Shown in pieces: positions 1 through 9,275 of a stretch of DNA of 39,024 bases. Location of the stretch: NCBI GenBank assembly GCA_016787925.1, contig JAEUSK010000205.1:1-39024 (forward strand). The letters run 5' to 3'. The notes beneath the pieces were generated by a model. It was given only the letters and a program-made list of their open reading frames with translations, searched no databases and was not told the origin of the DNA. Each line of letters starts with the position of its first letter. Within the stretch, counting starts at the first letter, position 1. This DNA comes from a bacterium. GTDB lineage: Bacteria; CLD3; SB21. The position numbers were made by a program, and so were the translations under genes.

Positions 1-1
1 C

Positions 2-2143
2 ACAATGTCGAACGATGGATTTAATCCGATCTTCATGATGATGGACTCCGGAGCCCGCGGTTCACGTGATCAGATCAAGCAGCTGGGCGGTATGCGCGGC
101 CTTATGTCCAAGCCTCAGAAAAGCATGACAGGCTCCGTCGGCGAAATTATTGAGCATCCGATCACGGCGAGTTTTAAGGAAGGACTTTCAGTCTGGGAAT
201 ATTTTATTTCAACCCATGGCGCCAGAAAAGGATTGGCTGACACGGCCTTGAAAACGGCCGATGCCGGTTACTTGACTCGCCGTCTTGTTGACGTTGCACA
301 GGATGTGATTATTACAGAAGAAGATTGCGGAACTATCCTAGGCGTCAAAACATCGGCAATTAAGGAAGGTGAAGAAATTAAGGAATCACTCGGCGAACGA
401 TGCATTGGACGCGTAGCAGCTGATGATGTGGTCGATCCCTCTTCAGGCGATGTCGTAATTGATGCAGGCGAATTGATTGATGAGAGCAAAGCGGAGATGT
501 TGAATAACTCCGCAATCGAAACTGTCGAAATCCGTTCCGTATTGACCTGCGAATCCAAACGCGGCGTATGTTCAAAATGTTATGGACGAAATCTTGCAAG
601 CGGCAACATAGTCAATATGGGCGAGGCAGTTGGTGTAATGGCCGCGCAATCTATCGGTGAACCCGGAACTCAGTTAACTTTACGTACATTCCATATTGGC
701 GGCGTTGCATCGCGTATTGGTGAGCAGCCGCAAGCGTTGGCTAGATCCGCTGGAAAGATTGTTTACGGTCCTGGAATGAAGATTATTGAGCGAAAAAGCG
801 ACAACGCGTCTATTTCAATGACCCGCAATGCTCGTATTGAGTTAATTGACAACGATACGGAGCGGCTTATTTATGCTTACAAGGTTCCATATGGCGCTGC
901 TATCGCGGTGAAAGACGGACAATCTGTAAAAAAAGACGATTTCATCATGACATGGGACCCATACAACACAAGTATCATTACGTCGCATGACGGCGTGATT
1001 GTATTTGAAGGATTGAAGGAGGGAATCTCATGCCGCGAAGAAGCGGATGAAGCAACGGGTATGAAACATCTTGTTGTTATCGAGTCTCGTGATAAGAAAA
1101 TTACACCGACATTGCTGGTTAAAAAAGGCAAAGAAATACTTGAAACTCACATATTGCCGACGCGCGCCTACCTTGTGATGAAAGACGGCGATAGCGTGAT
1201 TGCCGGTGAGGCCATTGCTAAGATTCCACGTGAAGCGGCTAAGACAAAGGATATTACCGGAGGTCTCCCGAGAGTTCAAGAACTGTTTGAAGCGCGAAAG
1301 CCAAGAGACGCGAGTTCTGTAAGTGAAATCGACGGTTATGTCAAGATCGGCAAAATATCACGAGGATATCGCGAGGTAACAATCGAAGGAAAGAACGGTG
1401 AAACCAAGTCGTATAAAATTCCATTCGGCAAACATCTGATAGTTCACGAAAATGATTTTGTGTATGCCGGTGAACAGTTGTCAGACGGCGCTGTAGCACC
1501 GCATGACATCTTACGCATCAAAGGTCCAGCTGAAGTTCAGCGGTATCTCGTGAATGAAATTCAGGAAGTGTACCGAACGCAAGGTGTTAAGATCAACGAT
1601 AAACATATCGAAATCATAGTACGTCAAATGCTGCAACGAGTTCGGATTGCTGATTCGGGCGATACCTATTTCTTGCAGGATGACCAGGTTGACCGTCTGC
1701 GATTCCTCGATGAGAATCAGAAAATACGTGAAAAGGTTGTTATCACGGATCGGGGAGAATCCAATACCAAGGAAGGCCAAATTCTGACCAGAGCGGAACT
1801 TGAAAAAGTGTTAAAAAAATATGATAAGAAGAAAGCGCCTGAATACCGTGAAGCTCAGCCTGCGACGGCGGAACCTTTGTTGCTCGGAATTACTCAAGCT
1901 TCGCTGAGTACAGAAAGTTTCATTTCCGCGGCGTCATTCCAGGAGACGACAAAAGTTCTGGCGGATGCGGCAATAAGCGCAAAAACCGATTATCTGTTAG
2001 GTCTCAAGGAAAACGTAATCATGGGCCGACTTATACCTGCAGGAACCGGGCTGAAGCGCTACCAGGGGATCGCTGTTTCGCTCAAAGAAAGTGTAGATGA
2101 TGAAAAAGGGAATGGCAGAAAAACGAAAAAAGAGAAAAAATAG
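2..2143 (+). CDS. rpoC: DNA-directed RNA polymerase subunit beta' (C-terminal part)
   Basis: Largest subunit of RNA polymerase, cut by the left window edge; the frame is already open at base 2, so the ATG at 5 is internal. The visible 712 residues (numbered from that ATG) begin just before the conserved MDSGARGS segment. They continue through the bridge-helix region ([14 protein letters not shown], 71-84), the second zinc site (Cys108, 182, 189, 192) and the trigger-loop segment with [12 protein letters not shown] (212-223). The conserved C-terminal block [20 protein letters not shown] is near 645. The protein ends in a Lys-rich tail at a TAG, 26 nt before a strong intrinsic terminator, so it closes its operon (rpoB presumably lies outside the window). 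Nothing in the visible part looks broken. Identification is by conserved motifs and is essentially certain. Confidence 0.98.
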   Translation, partial: TMSNDGFNPIFMMMDSGARGSRDQIKQLGGMRGLMSKPQKSMTGSVGEIIEHPITASFKEGLSVWEYFISTHGARKGLADTALKTADAGYLTRRLVDVAQDVIITEEDCGTILGVKTSAIKEGEEIKESLGERCIGRVAADDVVDPSSGDVVIDAGELIDESKAEMLNNSAIETVEIRSVLTCESKRGVCSKCYGRNLASGNIVNMGEAVGVMAAQSIGEPGTQLTLRTFHIGGVASRIGEQPQALARSAGKIVYGPGMKIIERKSDNASISMTRNARIELIDNDTERLIYAYKVPYGAAIAVKDGQSVKKDDFIMTWDPYNTSIITSHDGVIVFEGLKEGISCREEADEATGMKHLVVIESRDKKITPTLLVKKGKEILETHILPTRAYLVMKDGDSVIAGEAIAKIPREAAKTKDITGGLPRVQELFEARKPRDASSVSEIDGYVKIGKISRGYREVTIEGKNGETKSYKIPFGKHLIVHENDFVYAGEQLSDGAVAPHDILRIKGPAEVQRYLVNEIQEVYRTQGVKINDKHIEIIVRQMLQRVRIADSGDTYFLQDDQVDRLRFLDENQKIREKVVITDRGESNTKEGQILTRAELEKVLKKYDKKKAPEYREAQPATAEPLLLGITQASLSTESFISAASFQETTKVLADAAISAKTDYLLGLKENVIMGRLIPAGTGLKRYQGIAVSLKESVDDEKGNGRKTKKEKK

Positions 2144-2169
2144 AAACGATTTCACTCCCTGAGTGTTTG

Positions 2170-2203
2170 AGGTGATGTCGACAACGACATCACCTTTTTT
2201 TTT
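2170..2203 (+). terminator. Intrinsic terminator after rpoC
   Basis: Perfect 11-bp stem (AGGTGATGTCG at 2170-2180 with CGACATCACCT at 2185-2195), ACAA loop, followed by a run of nine T. Classic rho-independent terminator 26 nt after the rpoC stop. Confidence 0.95.
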
Positions 2204-2268
2204 CTGCGTTGGGGCAGGAGCAGCGATATGAAACTTGAAATTAAAATAAACATTAGATATCTTGTCCT

Positions 2269-3000
2269 ATGGAGAATCAAATAGCTGTTGTCACGGGCTC
2301 CGGCCGTCGTCTTGGTCGCAAGATAGCCATTGCACTTGCGGAGTATGGCTTCGACATCGTGATCAACTATAACCAGTCAAAATCGGCGGCTCTAAAAACT
2401 GTTCGCGATATTAGGAAACTGGGCCGACGCTGTATCGCCGTCAAGGCTGACGTGACAAAAATCACTCATGTACGTCGATTGATGAAGGAGACCGTAAGAA
2501 CTTTTGGTAAGCTGGATGTGCTCGTCAACAATGCGGCAATTTTTCCACCGCCCACCGAATTAAGAAGAATTAGCGAGGCTTTGTGGGATACCGTAATGAA
2601 TACAAATCTCAAATCATCTTTTCTTTGCGCCCAAGAAGCGTCGTCCTATATGATAAAACGAAAATCAGGCAGGATAATCAATATTGCATCCCTTGGCGCA
2701 TACCAGACTTGGCCGAAGCATATTCCATATTGCGTCTCGAAAGCCGGACTTGTGATGCTGACAAAAGTGTTAGCGAAAGCCCTCGCCCCGCATATTACCG
2801 TTAATGCCGTTGCCCCCGGTACGATTATTATACCTAATGAAGAAAGCAATAGCATTGTTCACCCATCCATTGAAAAAATTCCGCTTAAGAAATATGGAAA
2901 ACCTTCTGATATTACTGACATGGTAGTATTTCTTGCTTTGTCGTCAAAGTATATTACTGGTCAGGTGATCAAAGTAGATGGGGGAGCCACGGTTTCATGA
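2269..3000 (+). CDS. Short-chain dehydrogenase/reductase (FabG/pteridine-reductase-like)
   Basis: A 243-aa classical SDR, the usual length for the family. The N-terminal dinucleotide-binding motif TGSGRRLG is at residues 9-16, the NNAA motif near 87-90, and the catalytic Ser/Tyr/Lys appear as IASLGAY followed by YCVSKAG. The C-terminus has the typical ITGQVIKVDGG. The arginine pair after the glycine motif is usual for NADPH-dependent members and for pteridine-reductase-like SDRs, but the substrate cannot be read from sequence; a FabG-like 3-oxoacyl reductase is equally possible. It lies alone between the rpoC terminator and a terminator hairpin before tRNA-Thr, so it is probably monocistronic. 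The start at 2269 leaves the full Rossmann strand. Confidence 0.9.
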   Translation: MENQIAVVTGSGRRLGRKIAIALAEYGFDIVINYNQSKSAALKTVRDIRKLGRRCIAVKADVTKITHVRRLMKETVRTFGKLDVLVNNAAIFPPPTELRRISEALWDTVMNTNLKSSFLCAQEASSYMIKRKSGRIINIASLGAYQTWPKHIPYCVSKAGLVMLTKVLAKALAPHITVNAVAPGTIIIPNEESNSIVHPSIEKIPLKKYGKPSDITDMVVFLALSSKYITGQVIKVDGGATVS

Positions 3001-3056
3001 CGAAAGATCAGGAGATCGCCACGCGACAAGATTTACAGCTGTTCATGTAAAAACCA

Positions 3057-3084
3057 TTGCAAAGCTTGTGCTTCGCAATTTTTT
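3057..3084. terminator. Bidirectional terminator between SDR gene and tRNA-Thr
   Basis: TTGCAAAGC (3057-3065) pairs with GCTTCGCAA (3070-3078) with one G-U, loop TTGT, and six T follow on the + strand. On the - strand the same hairpin is followed by TGGTTTTTA. It can therefore serve both the SDR gene and the converging tRNA-Thr. Confidence 0.8.
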
Positions 3085-3089
3085 GATTG

Positions 3090-3161
3090 AGCCACAAGCG
3101 GGATTTGAACCTGCGACCTGCTGTTTACGAAACAGCTGCTCTACCGCTGAGCTATTGTGGC
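3090..3161 (-). tRNA. tRNA-Thr(CGU)
   Basis: Cloverleaf on the - strand. Acceptor stem GCCACAA/TTGTGGC, D arm GCTC/GAGC, anticodon stem GCTGT/ACAGC with loop TTCGTAA (anticodon CGU, codon ACG), variable loop AGGTC, and T loop TTCAAAT. The T stem GCAGG/CCCGC has one A-C mismatch at its middle pair. The discriminator base at 3090 is T and no CCA is encoded. A Bacteroidota-type promoter lies 19 nt upstream of the 5' end. Confidence 0.92.
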
Positions 3162-3179
3162 GTTAATTATTTTGCGGTG

Positions 3180-3211
3180 CAAAGATAGATATTTCATATT
3201 TCAAAATCAAA
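3180..3211 (-). promoter_or_regulatory. Bacteroidota-type promoter of tRNA-Thr
   Basis: On the - strand, TTTG (3211-3208), a 20-nt spacer and TATCTTTG (3187-3180) match the -33 TTTG / -7 TAnnTTTG consensus of the primary sigma factor of Bacteroidota. The -7 box ends 18 nt before the tRNA 5' end, a fitting distance. Confidence 0.8.
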
Positions 3212-3359
3212 TTATTTTATTTGAATTAATATTTCTTAGGATTGGATCTTGTTACGCATCGTTTCGGCTTGCAAATCTATGCTTACTTAATTATATTTTT
3301 TTCAATTCAAATCTTGCGCTACTGTTGCTTCGTTTTCATCCGTTTTAACAAACAACCAC

Positions 3360-3743
3360 ATGCTCGTTGACGAAAAATTTCGCATTGGAACCCTTGTTGA
3401 CAAAGCTAATGAAAGCCTCGGGGCGGCTGAATTGCTTATAGACGAGAAGCAGTACGAAGAATCAATATTGCGATGTTATCATGCTGTTTTTTTTACGCTG
3501 CGGGCATTCCTAAAAAAAAATAAGATCGAATTAGAAAAAACTTCTGATTCGATACCGGTATTCAAGGCGCGCTTTATTGACACAAAAGTGCTTTCATTGG
3601 CTTTGTACGACGATTTGTTAGAAGTCGTAAATGCCGGAGGATTTGAAAATCAATCCAACCCGCCCGCAGCAGATGAAGTATTAGCTCGTGAGGTTTACGA
3701 AAAAGCAGACCGATTTTATTTCACATTGACAGATTTAATATAA
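3360..3743 (+). CDS. HEPN-domain-like small protein
   Basis: A 127-aa all-helical protein. Its first half (ANESLGAAELLIDEKQYEES, then RCYHAVFFTLRAFLKK) fits the HEPN fold: a helix with spaced Ala/Leu, then a Tyr/His/Ala/Phe-rich helix. The C-terminal half lacks the R-x(4-6)-H motif of HEPN ribonucleases, so it is more likely a structural or binding version than a toxin. It is the first gene of the cluster, 14 nt upstream of the ATP-grasp gene, and is probably co-transcribed with it. The preceding 200 nt (3162-3359) are very AT-rich, hold the tRNA-Thr promoter on the other strand, and presumably the cluster promoter. The HEPN call is from pattern only; the partner or substrate is unknown. Confidence 0.65.
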   Translation: MLVDEKFRIGTLVDKANESLGAAELLIDEKQYEESILRCYHAVFFTLRAFLKKNKIELEKTSDSIPVFKARFIDTKVLSLALYDDLLEVVNAGGFENQSNPPAADEVLAREVYEKADRFYFTLTDLI

Positions 3744-3757
3744 GTAGAGGAGTCGCC

Positions 3758-4765
3758 ATGTCTGAAATAGCCCGAATCGGAGTTTTGCGGGGAATGGAAA
3801 CAACTTTTCCTGATGCTTTGATTGCCAATATCAATAAAGTAGCAACTGAGAAAAAGTTAAAAGTTGCCGCTGAATTCATAATGCTTGGCGGGACGAAAAT
3901 GAGGGAGCCATCCGGTTACAAAGTGATTATTGACAGAATTTCACATGAAGTTGCTTATTATCGGGCATATCTGAAGAATGCGGTTCTTGGCGGAACTGAT
4001 GTAATTAATAACCCTTTTTGGTGGTCGGCCGATGATAAATTTTTTAATTATTCCCTTGCCGATAAGATGGGGATACCTGTTCCTAAAACGGTGATTCTCC
4101 CGCACCATCAGCATCCGCCAAATACAACCTCGGAGTCTTTTCGTAATTTGACTTTTCCACTTCCGTGGGACCAGCTTTTTGAATACGTTGGTTTTCCGGC
4201 TTTTTTGAAACCATTTGACGGTGGAGGATGGCGGCACGTATATAAAGTTGAATCCGCCGATGACTTTTTCGACAGGTATAATCAGACAGGTGATTTGTGT
4301 ATGGTATTGCAGGAAAACATAAACTTTGAAGAATATTATCGATGTTACTGCATAAACAAAAAACATGTTCGCATCATGCAGTTTGATCCCGGTGCAGACC
4401 CTGTAAACAGATACGTAAAGAATCCGGCACCGCTGAACGACAAGAAAGCAAAGCAAATTGAAAAATATTGTGTGGATATATGCACGGCATTGGGTTATGA
4501 TCTTAACACGCTTGAATTTGCCGTGCGGGACGGTGTTCCTTATGCAATCGATTACATGAATCCCGCACCCGACTGCGATTACTATTCCGTGACTCCTCCC
4601 AATTTTGAATGGGTTGTTGACAAGGTTACTGAAATGGCCATTGATCGCGCTTTACACCACCAGCCCTATGCCGGGGAATTCCGATGGAATCAGTTTCTCA
4701 ACGGCAAGGAATCGGGCACGTCAAAGCTCCGGACGGCCAAAAAGAGCACATCTAATACAGAGTGA
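3758..4765 (+). CDS. ATP-grasp ligase family protein
   Basis: A 335-aa protein with the layout of an ATP-grasp ligase. An N-terminal pre-ATP-grasp region (residues 1-110) is followed by a lid/ATP-binding segment with FPAFLKPFDGGGWRHVYKV near 146-164, the VLQENINFEEYYRC strand, and a C-terminal catalytic part with LNTLEFAVRDGVPYAIDYMNPAPD, in which the E and D/N residues are typical metal ligands. Such enzymes activate a carboxylate as acyl-phosphate and join it to an amine or thiol. A ribosome binding site (GAGGAG) precedes the ATG. The gene is followed 11 nt later by a circularly permuted ATP-grasp gene, so two sequential ligations are plausible. The last 20 residues are Lys/Ser/Thr-rich and probably disordered. 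Substrate unknown. Confidence 0.82.
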   Translation: MSEIARIGVLRGMETTFPDALIANINKVATEKKLKVAAEFIMLGGTKMREPSGYKVIIDRISHEVAYYRAYLKNAVLGGTDVINNPFWWSADDKFFNYSLADKMGIPVPKTVILPHHQHPPNTTSESFRNLTFPLPWDQLFEYVGFPAFLKPFDGGGWRHVYKVESADDFFDRYNQTGDLCMVLQENINFEEYYRCYCINKKHVRIMQFDPGADPVNRYVKNPAPLNDKKAKQIEKYCVDICTALGYDLNTLEFAVRDGVPYAIDYMNPAPDCDYYSVTPPNFEWVVDKVTEMAIDRALHHQPYAGEFRWNQFLNGKESGTSKLRTAKKSTSNTE

Positions 4766-4776
4766 GAGATTAGCCG

Positions 4777-6138
4777 ATGGTTAGTATTCCGGAGAGTATC
4801 CAATACTATAACGACCTTCTTGAAAAAAGCGAATCGAAGATCGCAGATCTTTTTGCAGTTTTCATGAACGAATGTCAATCGCAAAAGTTGACATTTGGCG
4901 GACGTTCGATGTACAATTTTATTCGCCCGAATTTTATTTCCGTAGAACAATATGAATACATTCGATACGTCTGCGGCATTCTGCGGAATACCATAACCAA
5001 ATTTAAAAATGCGGCTCTGTCGAATCCCCATATCATGGCTCAGGCAGGCGTTAATGCTCGAGAGAAAGAACTTGTTGATATTCATCCCGGTTATGATCGG
5101 TTGTCCATAACGGCCAGATGGGATTCATTTATGCACGGTGATTCCCTTAAATTTGTTGAATTGAATGCAGAATGTCCTGCTGGTATTGCATATTCAGATG
5201 TTGCGGCTGAAGTTTATGACCGATTTCCATTTGTAACTGAATTTAAGAAAAGGTACTCGGTTGAAAAGTGTCAGATACGTCAGACACTATTAGACGGTCT
5301 TTTAGAAACATATGACGTCTATGGCGGTAACAAGAGGAATAAAAAGCCTGTCATTGCCATAGTCGACTGGCGAGACGTTCCGACGTATACTGAGTTTGAA
5401 CTCTTTCAGGAATTTTTTGAGTCAAAAGGATACAATTGTGTGATTGCAGATCCGCGGGATCTGGTGTATGAAAATGATATCTTGCGGCTTGAAGATACGG
5501 AGATCGATCTTGTTTACAAACGTATTCTGACCAATGATTGTGTTGAACGCCCCGAAGAGACTCAGACCCTGGTTGACGCATACAGAGACCACAACGTTTG
5601 CATGATTAATCCGTTTCGAGCTAAGATGGTTCACAAGAAATCGATTTTTGCCGTACTAACACATGAGAAAAACCATGACATGTTCAACGGTGAAGAACTT
5701 TCCGTTATCACAAAGCACATTCCGTGGACCCGTATAATACAAGAGGAAAAAACAGTCTATCGTGGCGCGAAAATTGACCTGATTTCTTACATCTCATCTA
5801 ATAAGGATGAATTTGTTATCAAGCCAAATGATGAATACGGCGGCAAGGGAGTATTTCTTGGGAAAGAAACGTCTGCAGACAATTGGAATGTCGTAATACA
5901 AGAGGCCCTGTCCGGTGAAATTTATGTAGTTCAGGAGCTCGTGCCAATCCCAAGAGTTCCGTTTCCTATTGTCGAAGACAACAAGATAAAGTATGTGGAC
6001 ATGGTCGTTGACATGGATCCATATGTTTTTGGTGCCAAAGTAGAGGGTATTTTGACAAGGTTATCCTCTTCGTCACTCGCTAATGTGACTGCTGGCGGGG
6101 GAACGACACCCACATATATCCTTGATGAAATCAGCTAA
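4777..6138 (+). CDS. Circularly permuted ATP-grasp protein
   Basis: A 453-aa protein resembling the circularly permuted ATP-grasp proteins described by Iyer and co-workers around COG2308. Features are an acidic/Asn catalytic segment early in the chain (SLKFVELNAECPAGIAYSD, residues about 124-142), a central Rossmann-like section (KPVIAIVDWRDVP), and the ATP-binding glycine loop late (FVIKPNDEYGGKGVFLG, about 348-364). The end has SSSLANVTAGGGTTPTYIL. The inverted order of these elements relative to a normal ATP-grasp is the main argument. It follows the linear ATP-grasp gene after 11 nt; a 131-nt AT-rich gap separates it from the YbdK-like ligase, where a further promoter may sit. It probably makes an amide or peptide bond on a small molecule or peptide; the exact product is unknown. 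Confidence 0.8.
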   Translation: MVSIPESIQYYNDLLEKSESKIADLFAVFMNECQSQKLTFGGRSMYNFIRPNFISVEQYEYIRYVCGILRNTITKFKNAALSNPHIMAQAGVNAREKELVDIHPGYDRLSITARWDSFMHGDSLKFVELNAECPAGIAYSDVAAEVYDRFPFVTEFKKRYSVEKCQIRQTLLDGLLETYDVYGGNKRNKKPVIAIVDWRDVPTYTEFELFQEFFESKGYNCVIADPRDLVYENDILRLEDTEIDLVYKRILTNDCVERPEETQTLVDAYRDHNVCMINPFRAKMVHKKSIFAVLTHEKNHDMFNGEELSVITKHIPWTRIIQEEKTVYRGAKIDLISYISSNKDEFVIKPNDEYGGKGVFLGKETSADNWNVVIQEALSGEIYVVQELVPIPRVPFPIVEDNKIKYVDMVVDMDPYVFGAKVEGILTRLSSSSLANVTAGGGTTPTYILDEIS

Positions 6139-6269
6139 ATTTGTAATGGAGAATCAAAATAGGGATGCTTTTCGGAGGCGTTATCCAAGCCAGTAGTGAT
6201 TTATAAGACATATTGCTGTAACTTAATTAATAAAAATATTTATTGTATTTATGAGATAATTCGAGAACA

Positions 6270-7394
6270 ATGACTGAAAAAGTGCCTTTTACTATTGGAA
6301 TTGAAGAAGAATTCCAGATCGTAGATCCTGAGACGAGAGAATTGCGCTCTCATGTTACCAGCCAAATGCTTGAAGAAGGCAAGCTGCTTCTTTCAGAACA
6401 GATAAAGATGGAGATGCATCAATCAGTTGTTGAAGTAGGAACGAATATTTGCAGGAATATCCATGATGCTCGCAAGGAAGTGGTAAAGCTCAGAACGGCC
6501 ATTGCCCAGTTAGCAATGAAAAGGGGATTGAGAATCATTGCTGCAAGTACTCACCCCATCAGCGATTGGAAAAGCCAGGAAATCAGCGATCATGACCGCT
6601 ACAGAGAAATTGTTGAAAATATGCAGGACATCGCCAGGGCCAATCTCATTTTTGGCCTGCATATTCATATTGGGATGCCGGATAATGAAACATGCATTGC
6701 GATTTTGAATCAGATTCGTTATTTTTTGCCGCATGTTCTGGCCATATCGACGAGTTCACCATTTTGGATTGGGCGAAATACCGGATTGAGTTCCATTCGG
6801 ACAAAGATATTCCAGCGATTCCCCCGGACCGATCTACCGCCAGTGTTTGAATCCTGGGCGGCGTTTGATGATTATGTAAACCTATTAGTGAAGACGAATT
6901 GTATTGATGACGGAAAAAAGATTTGGTGGGACGTTAGGCCGCATCCGAATTTTGGCACTCTTGAGGTTCGGGTTTGTGATCTACCAACTCGAGTTGATGA
7001 GACTATTGCTATCGCTGCTTTAATTCAAGCGCTAATGTTGACATTATACAGGCTGTACATGAGAAATATTTCGTGGCGGATTTATCCAAATCAATTGATC
7101 TCGGAGAACAAATGGCGCGCAAGTCGCTATGGAATAAATGGTAAAATGATCGATTTTGGCAAACGAGAAGAAGTACACACGAGAGACTTGATTTATGAAT
7201 TGATTCAGTTCGTTGATGATGCTGTCGAAGAACTAGGAAGCCGCAATGAGATTAATTACATTTATAGAATTTTAGACGAAGGCACGAGTTCTGACAGGCA
7301 GGTAAAAGTATTCAATGACAGCGGACGAGATCTAAAAGCCGTTGTCGACTTCTTATTAGCGGATACTCTGACCGGATTATCATTAAAGTCATAA
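6270..7394 (+). CDS. YbdK/GCS2-type carboxylate-amine ligase
   Basis: A 374-aa protein of the glutamate-cysteine ligase 2 family (glutamine-synthetase fold), the normal length for YbdK-like enzymes. Diagnostic motifs are GIEEEFQ (residues 10-16), GLHIHIGMPD near 130 and WWDVRPHPNFGTLEVRVCD near 220, which carry the Glu/His metal and substrate ligands. YbdK of E. coli has weak gamma-glutamylcysteine ligase activity; many relatives sit in ATP-grasp gene neighbourhoods and are thought to add an amino acid to a carboxylate. Here it lies between a permuted ATP-grasp gene and a pspA gene, which fits that pattern. Its true acceptor is not predictable. All signature motifs are intact. Confidence 0.9.
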   Translation: MTEKVPFTIGIEEEFQIVDPETRELRSHVTSQMLEEGKLLLSEQIKMEMHQSVVEVGTNICRNIHDARKEVVKLRTAIAQLAMKRGLRIIAASTHPISDWKSQEISDHDRYREIVENMQDIARANLIFGLHIHIGMPDNETCIAILNQIRYFLPHVLAISTSSPFWIGRNTGLSSIRTKIFQRFPRTDLPPVFESWAAFDDYVNLLVKTNCIDDGKKIWWDVRPHPNFGTLEVRVCDLPTRVDETIAIAALIQALMLTLYRLYMRNISWRIYPNQLISENKWRASRYGINGKMIDFGKREEVHTRDLIYELIQFVDDAVEELGSRNEINYIYRILDEGTSSDRQVKVFNDSGRDLKAVVDFLLADTLTGLSLKS

Positions 7395-7431
7395 TAAACT
7401 ATATATTACAACTAAACAATGAGGAGCGAAT

Positions 7432-8094
7432 ATGGGTATATTTGCAAGAATGACTGATGTTTTGAAGGCAAACGTGAATGATTTGCTGGATAAAGCTGAA
7501 GATCCTGAAAAAATGATTAAACAAATGGTTATTGAAATGGAAGAAGCGGTAAATAAAGCGACAACGGCCGTTGGCACGGCAATAGCAAATCAAAAACGGC
7601 TTGAAAAACAATTTAACGAGAATAAGAAGTTATCCGACGACTGGCAAAATAAGGCGATACAGGCGGTGAATGCCGGACGCGATGATCTGGCATCGCAGGC
7701 TCTTGCCAAGAAAACGACGTATATGAATTCCGCAGCGTCGCTGGAGCCGGTTTTGCAGCAAGCAACTCAGACGGCAGAGCAAATGAAGTCGCAGTTAATG
7801 CAGTTAAAGGCAAAACTTGATGAAGCGCGGGTTCGGCAGAATACGCTTATAGCACGTCATCAGGCGGCAAAAGCCAAGAAAATGATTGCCCAGCAAATGA
7901 GCGGCATTGGTGGCGGCGCTTTTGGTAACTTTGACCGATTTGAGAAGAAAATTGAAGACGTCGAGTCACAAGCTGACGCTCATGCGGAACTGTCCGATCA
8001 ATCCTCATCACTGGATGATGAATTCAAGAAGCTCACGACAGATTCGACGGTTGACTCGGAGTTAGCGGCGCTAAAAGCACAATTAGGCAAGTGA
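7432..8094 (+). CDS. PspA/IM30 family envelope-stress protein
   Basis: A 220-aa protein beginning with the amphipathic helix MGIFARMTDVLKANVNDLLDKAEDPEKM that is characteristic of PspA/Vipp1. A long coiled coil rich in Ala, Gln, Lys and Glu follows (about residues 30-150), and a shorter acidic helix at the end. PspA proteins are ESCRT-III-like and bind stressed membranes from the cytoplasmic side. A good ribosome binding site (AGGAG) precedes the ATG. It follows the YbdK-like ligase by 37 nt, presumably in one transcript. In E. coli the PspA paralogue YjfJ is likewise encoded beside an ATP-grasp protein (YjfC), so the association is recurrent. Confidence 0.93.
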   Translation: MGIFARMTDVLKANVNDLLDKAEDPEKMIKQMVIEMEEAVNKATTAVGTAIANQKRLEKQFNENKKLSDDWQNKAIQAVNAGRDDLASQALAKKTTYMNSAASLEPVLQQATQTAEQMKSQLMQLKAKLDEARVRQNTLIARHQAAKAKKMIAQQMSGIGGGAFGNFDRFEKKIEDVESQADAHAELSDQSSSLDDEFKKLTTDSTVDSELAALKAQLGK

Positions 8095-8312
8095 CGGCAA
8101 AGCCGCCCTTTAAGTGTTTGCCGCGCATATCATAAGATGTATAATATATATTATGTAAACTATAGCTATGTTCTCGCTTTTGTGGGTCTGGGCGATTCAG
8201 TATGTGGCTGTAGGTTTATGATAGACGCTCATGATTTATAAATATTTGTAGAGATGAGTTAAGCATCTTGTGCTGAAGTGAACTGCCTTCTAATCAAAAC
8301 CAATTGTCGCGT

Positions 8313-9121
8313 ATGAGTTGGAGTAATAAGGGAACACTTGCTTTCTTTTTTTGTATTCTTTTATCCCCGATTTCGGGCATGATGGCGCAAATTCTGTATC
8401 CGGAGAGTTTCACGGTCATCCTGGACACTACAAAGACGATAAAGGGTAGCATTACTCCGGAGTTGCAGATCCAAACGCAGAAAAAATTGCTGGTTGAGAT
8501 ATCAAATCTAGCAGACCTGGCTATGCGTTTTGGCGAAAATAGCATAACGCTGGCTAATAAAATAGAATTTACGAAGTTTGGCCGCGAAAAATTGCTCAGC
8601 GGAGGCTACGTTTACGGAAAATTCAGGAACGACCTGGATGCCCGCCTCGTCCTTGAGTATTATTCTCAGGTTCACTGGGCTGAGGCAAGAGGATTGGAAA
8701 GGAAATATGCTGCGGGAGCGGGAGCACGGATTAGAATTGTGCGGACGAACAAGACCGGAATTTTTGCAGGAACCGGCCATTTTACGAGTACGAGAAATGG
8801 AATTATGACGCCGTTTCACAATCTAGGCTGCCGACCGACCTTGCGCCGGTGACAAACAAGGGACTAAAGATCGGTTCGTATCTCAGTTATAAACAGTGGC
8901 TTTTTGACAATATATTTCTCGACTTAAGCCTTTACCATCAGGCGAGTTTCAAGAGTATTATCAGTTCTCCGCGGCTGGCTTCGAGCTCAAAGGCAGCCTA
9001 TCAGTTTAATGACTATCTGCAGCTTGTATTCATGTACCAGAATTTATACGATTACGAGCCCGTCGTTCCGATAAAACCTTGGTTTCACCGGTTTATCTCA
9101 ACCCTTTCAGTCTCTTTTTGA
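8313..9121 (+). pseudogene. DUF481-like outer-membrane protein, frameshifted
   Basis: Two reading frames make one protein. The first (ATG at 8313; TTG at 8304 is less likely) has a signal peptide (hydrophobic LAFFFCILLSPISGMMAQ), and the Gly/aromatic alternation YAAGAGARIRI typical of DUF481 outer-membrane barrels. Around 8778-8780 the frame shifts: the downstream frame reads FYEYEKWNYD and continues to SVSF*, a terminal aromatic barrel strand. One base is missing relative to an intact gene in the codon after Gly 8775-8777. Unrepaired, translation would end at 8850. This is either a real recent pseudogene or an assembly error. The 210-nt gap before it (8095-8312) contains only AT-rich sequence and a probable promoter. 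Function, if intact: small outer-membrane beta-barrel. Confidence 0.75.
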
Positions 9122-9275
9122 AAATTATCAAACTTTTTGTTGCCGATGTAAGTGGGAAATCAATTTCGGTTGCATGCAATTATCAGCGGGCAGTCAGAAG
9201 TGCGCACGCTGGAGCGGCTTGACATATGCTGCTGCAAGCATTGATTAAATAGCAGCTTAGATAAGCGTACAGCTA

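Noticed and set aside
3157-3348. + strand frame of 63 codons after tRNA-Thr
   Set aside because: Low-complexity Leu/Phe-rich translation of AT-rich promoter DNA, beginning inside the tRNA on the other strand.
3360-3743. HEPN toxin of a HEPN-MNT pair
   Set aside because: No R-x(4-6)-H catalytic motif and no adjacent nucleotidyltransferase antitoxin; the neighbours are ligases.
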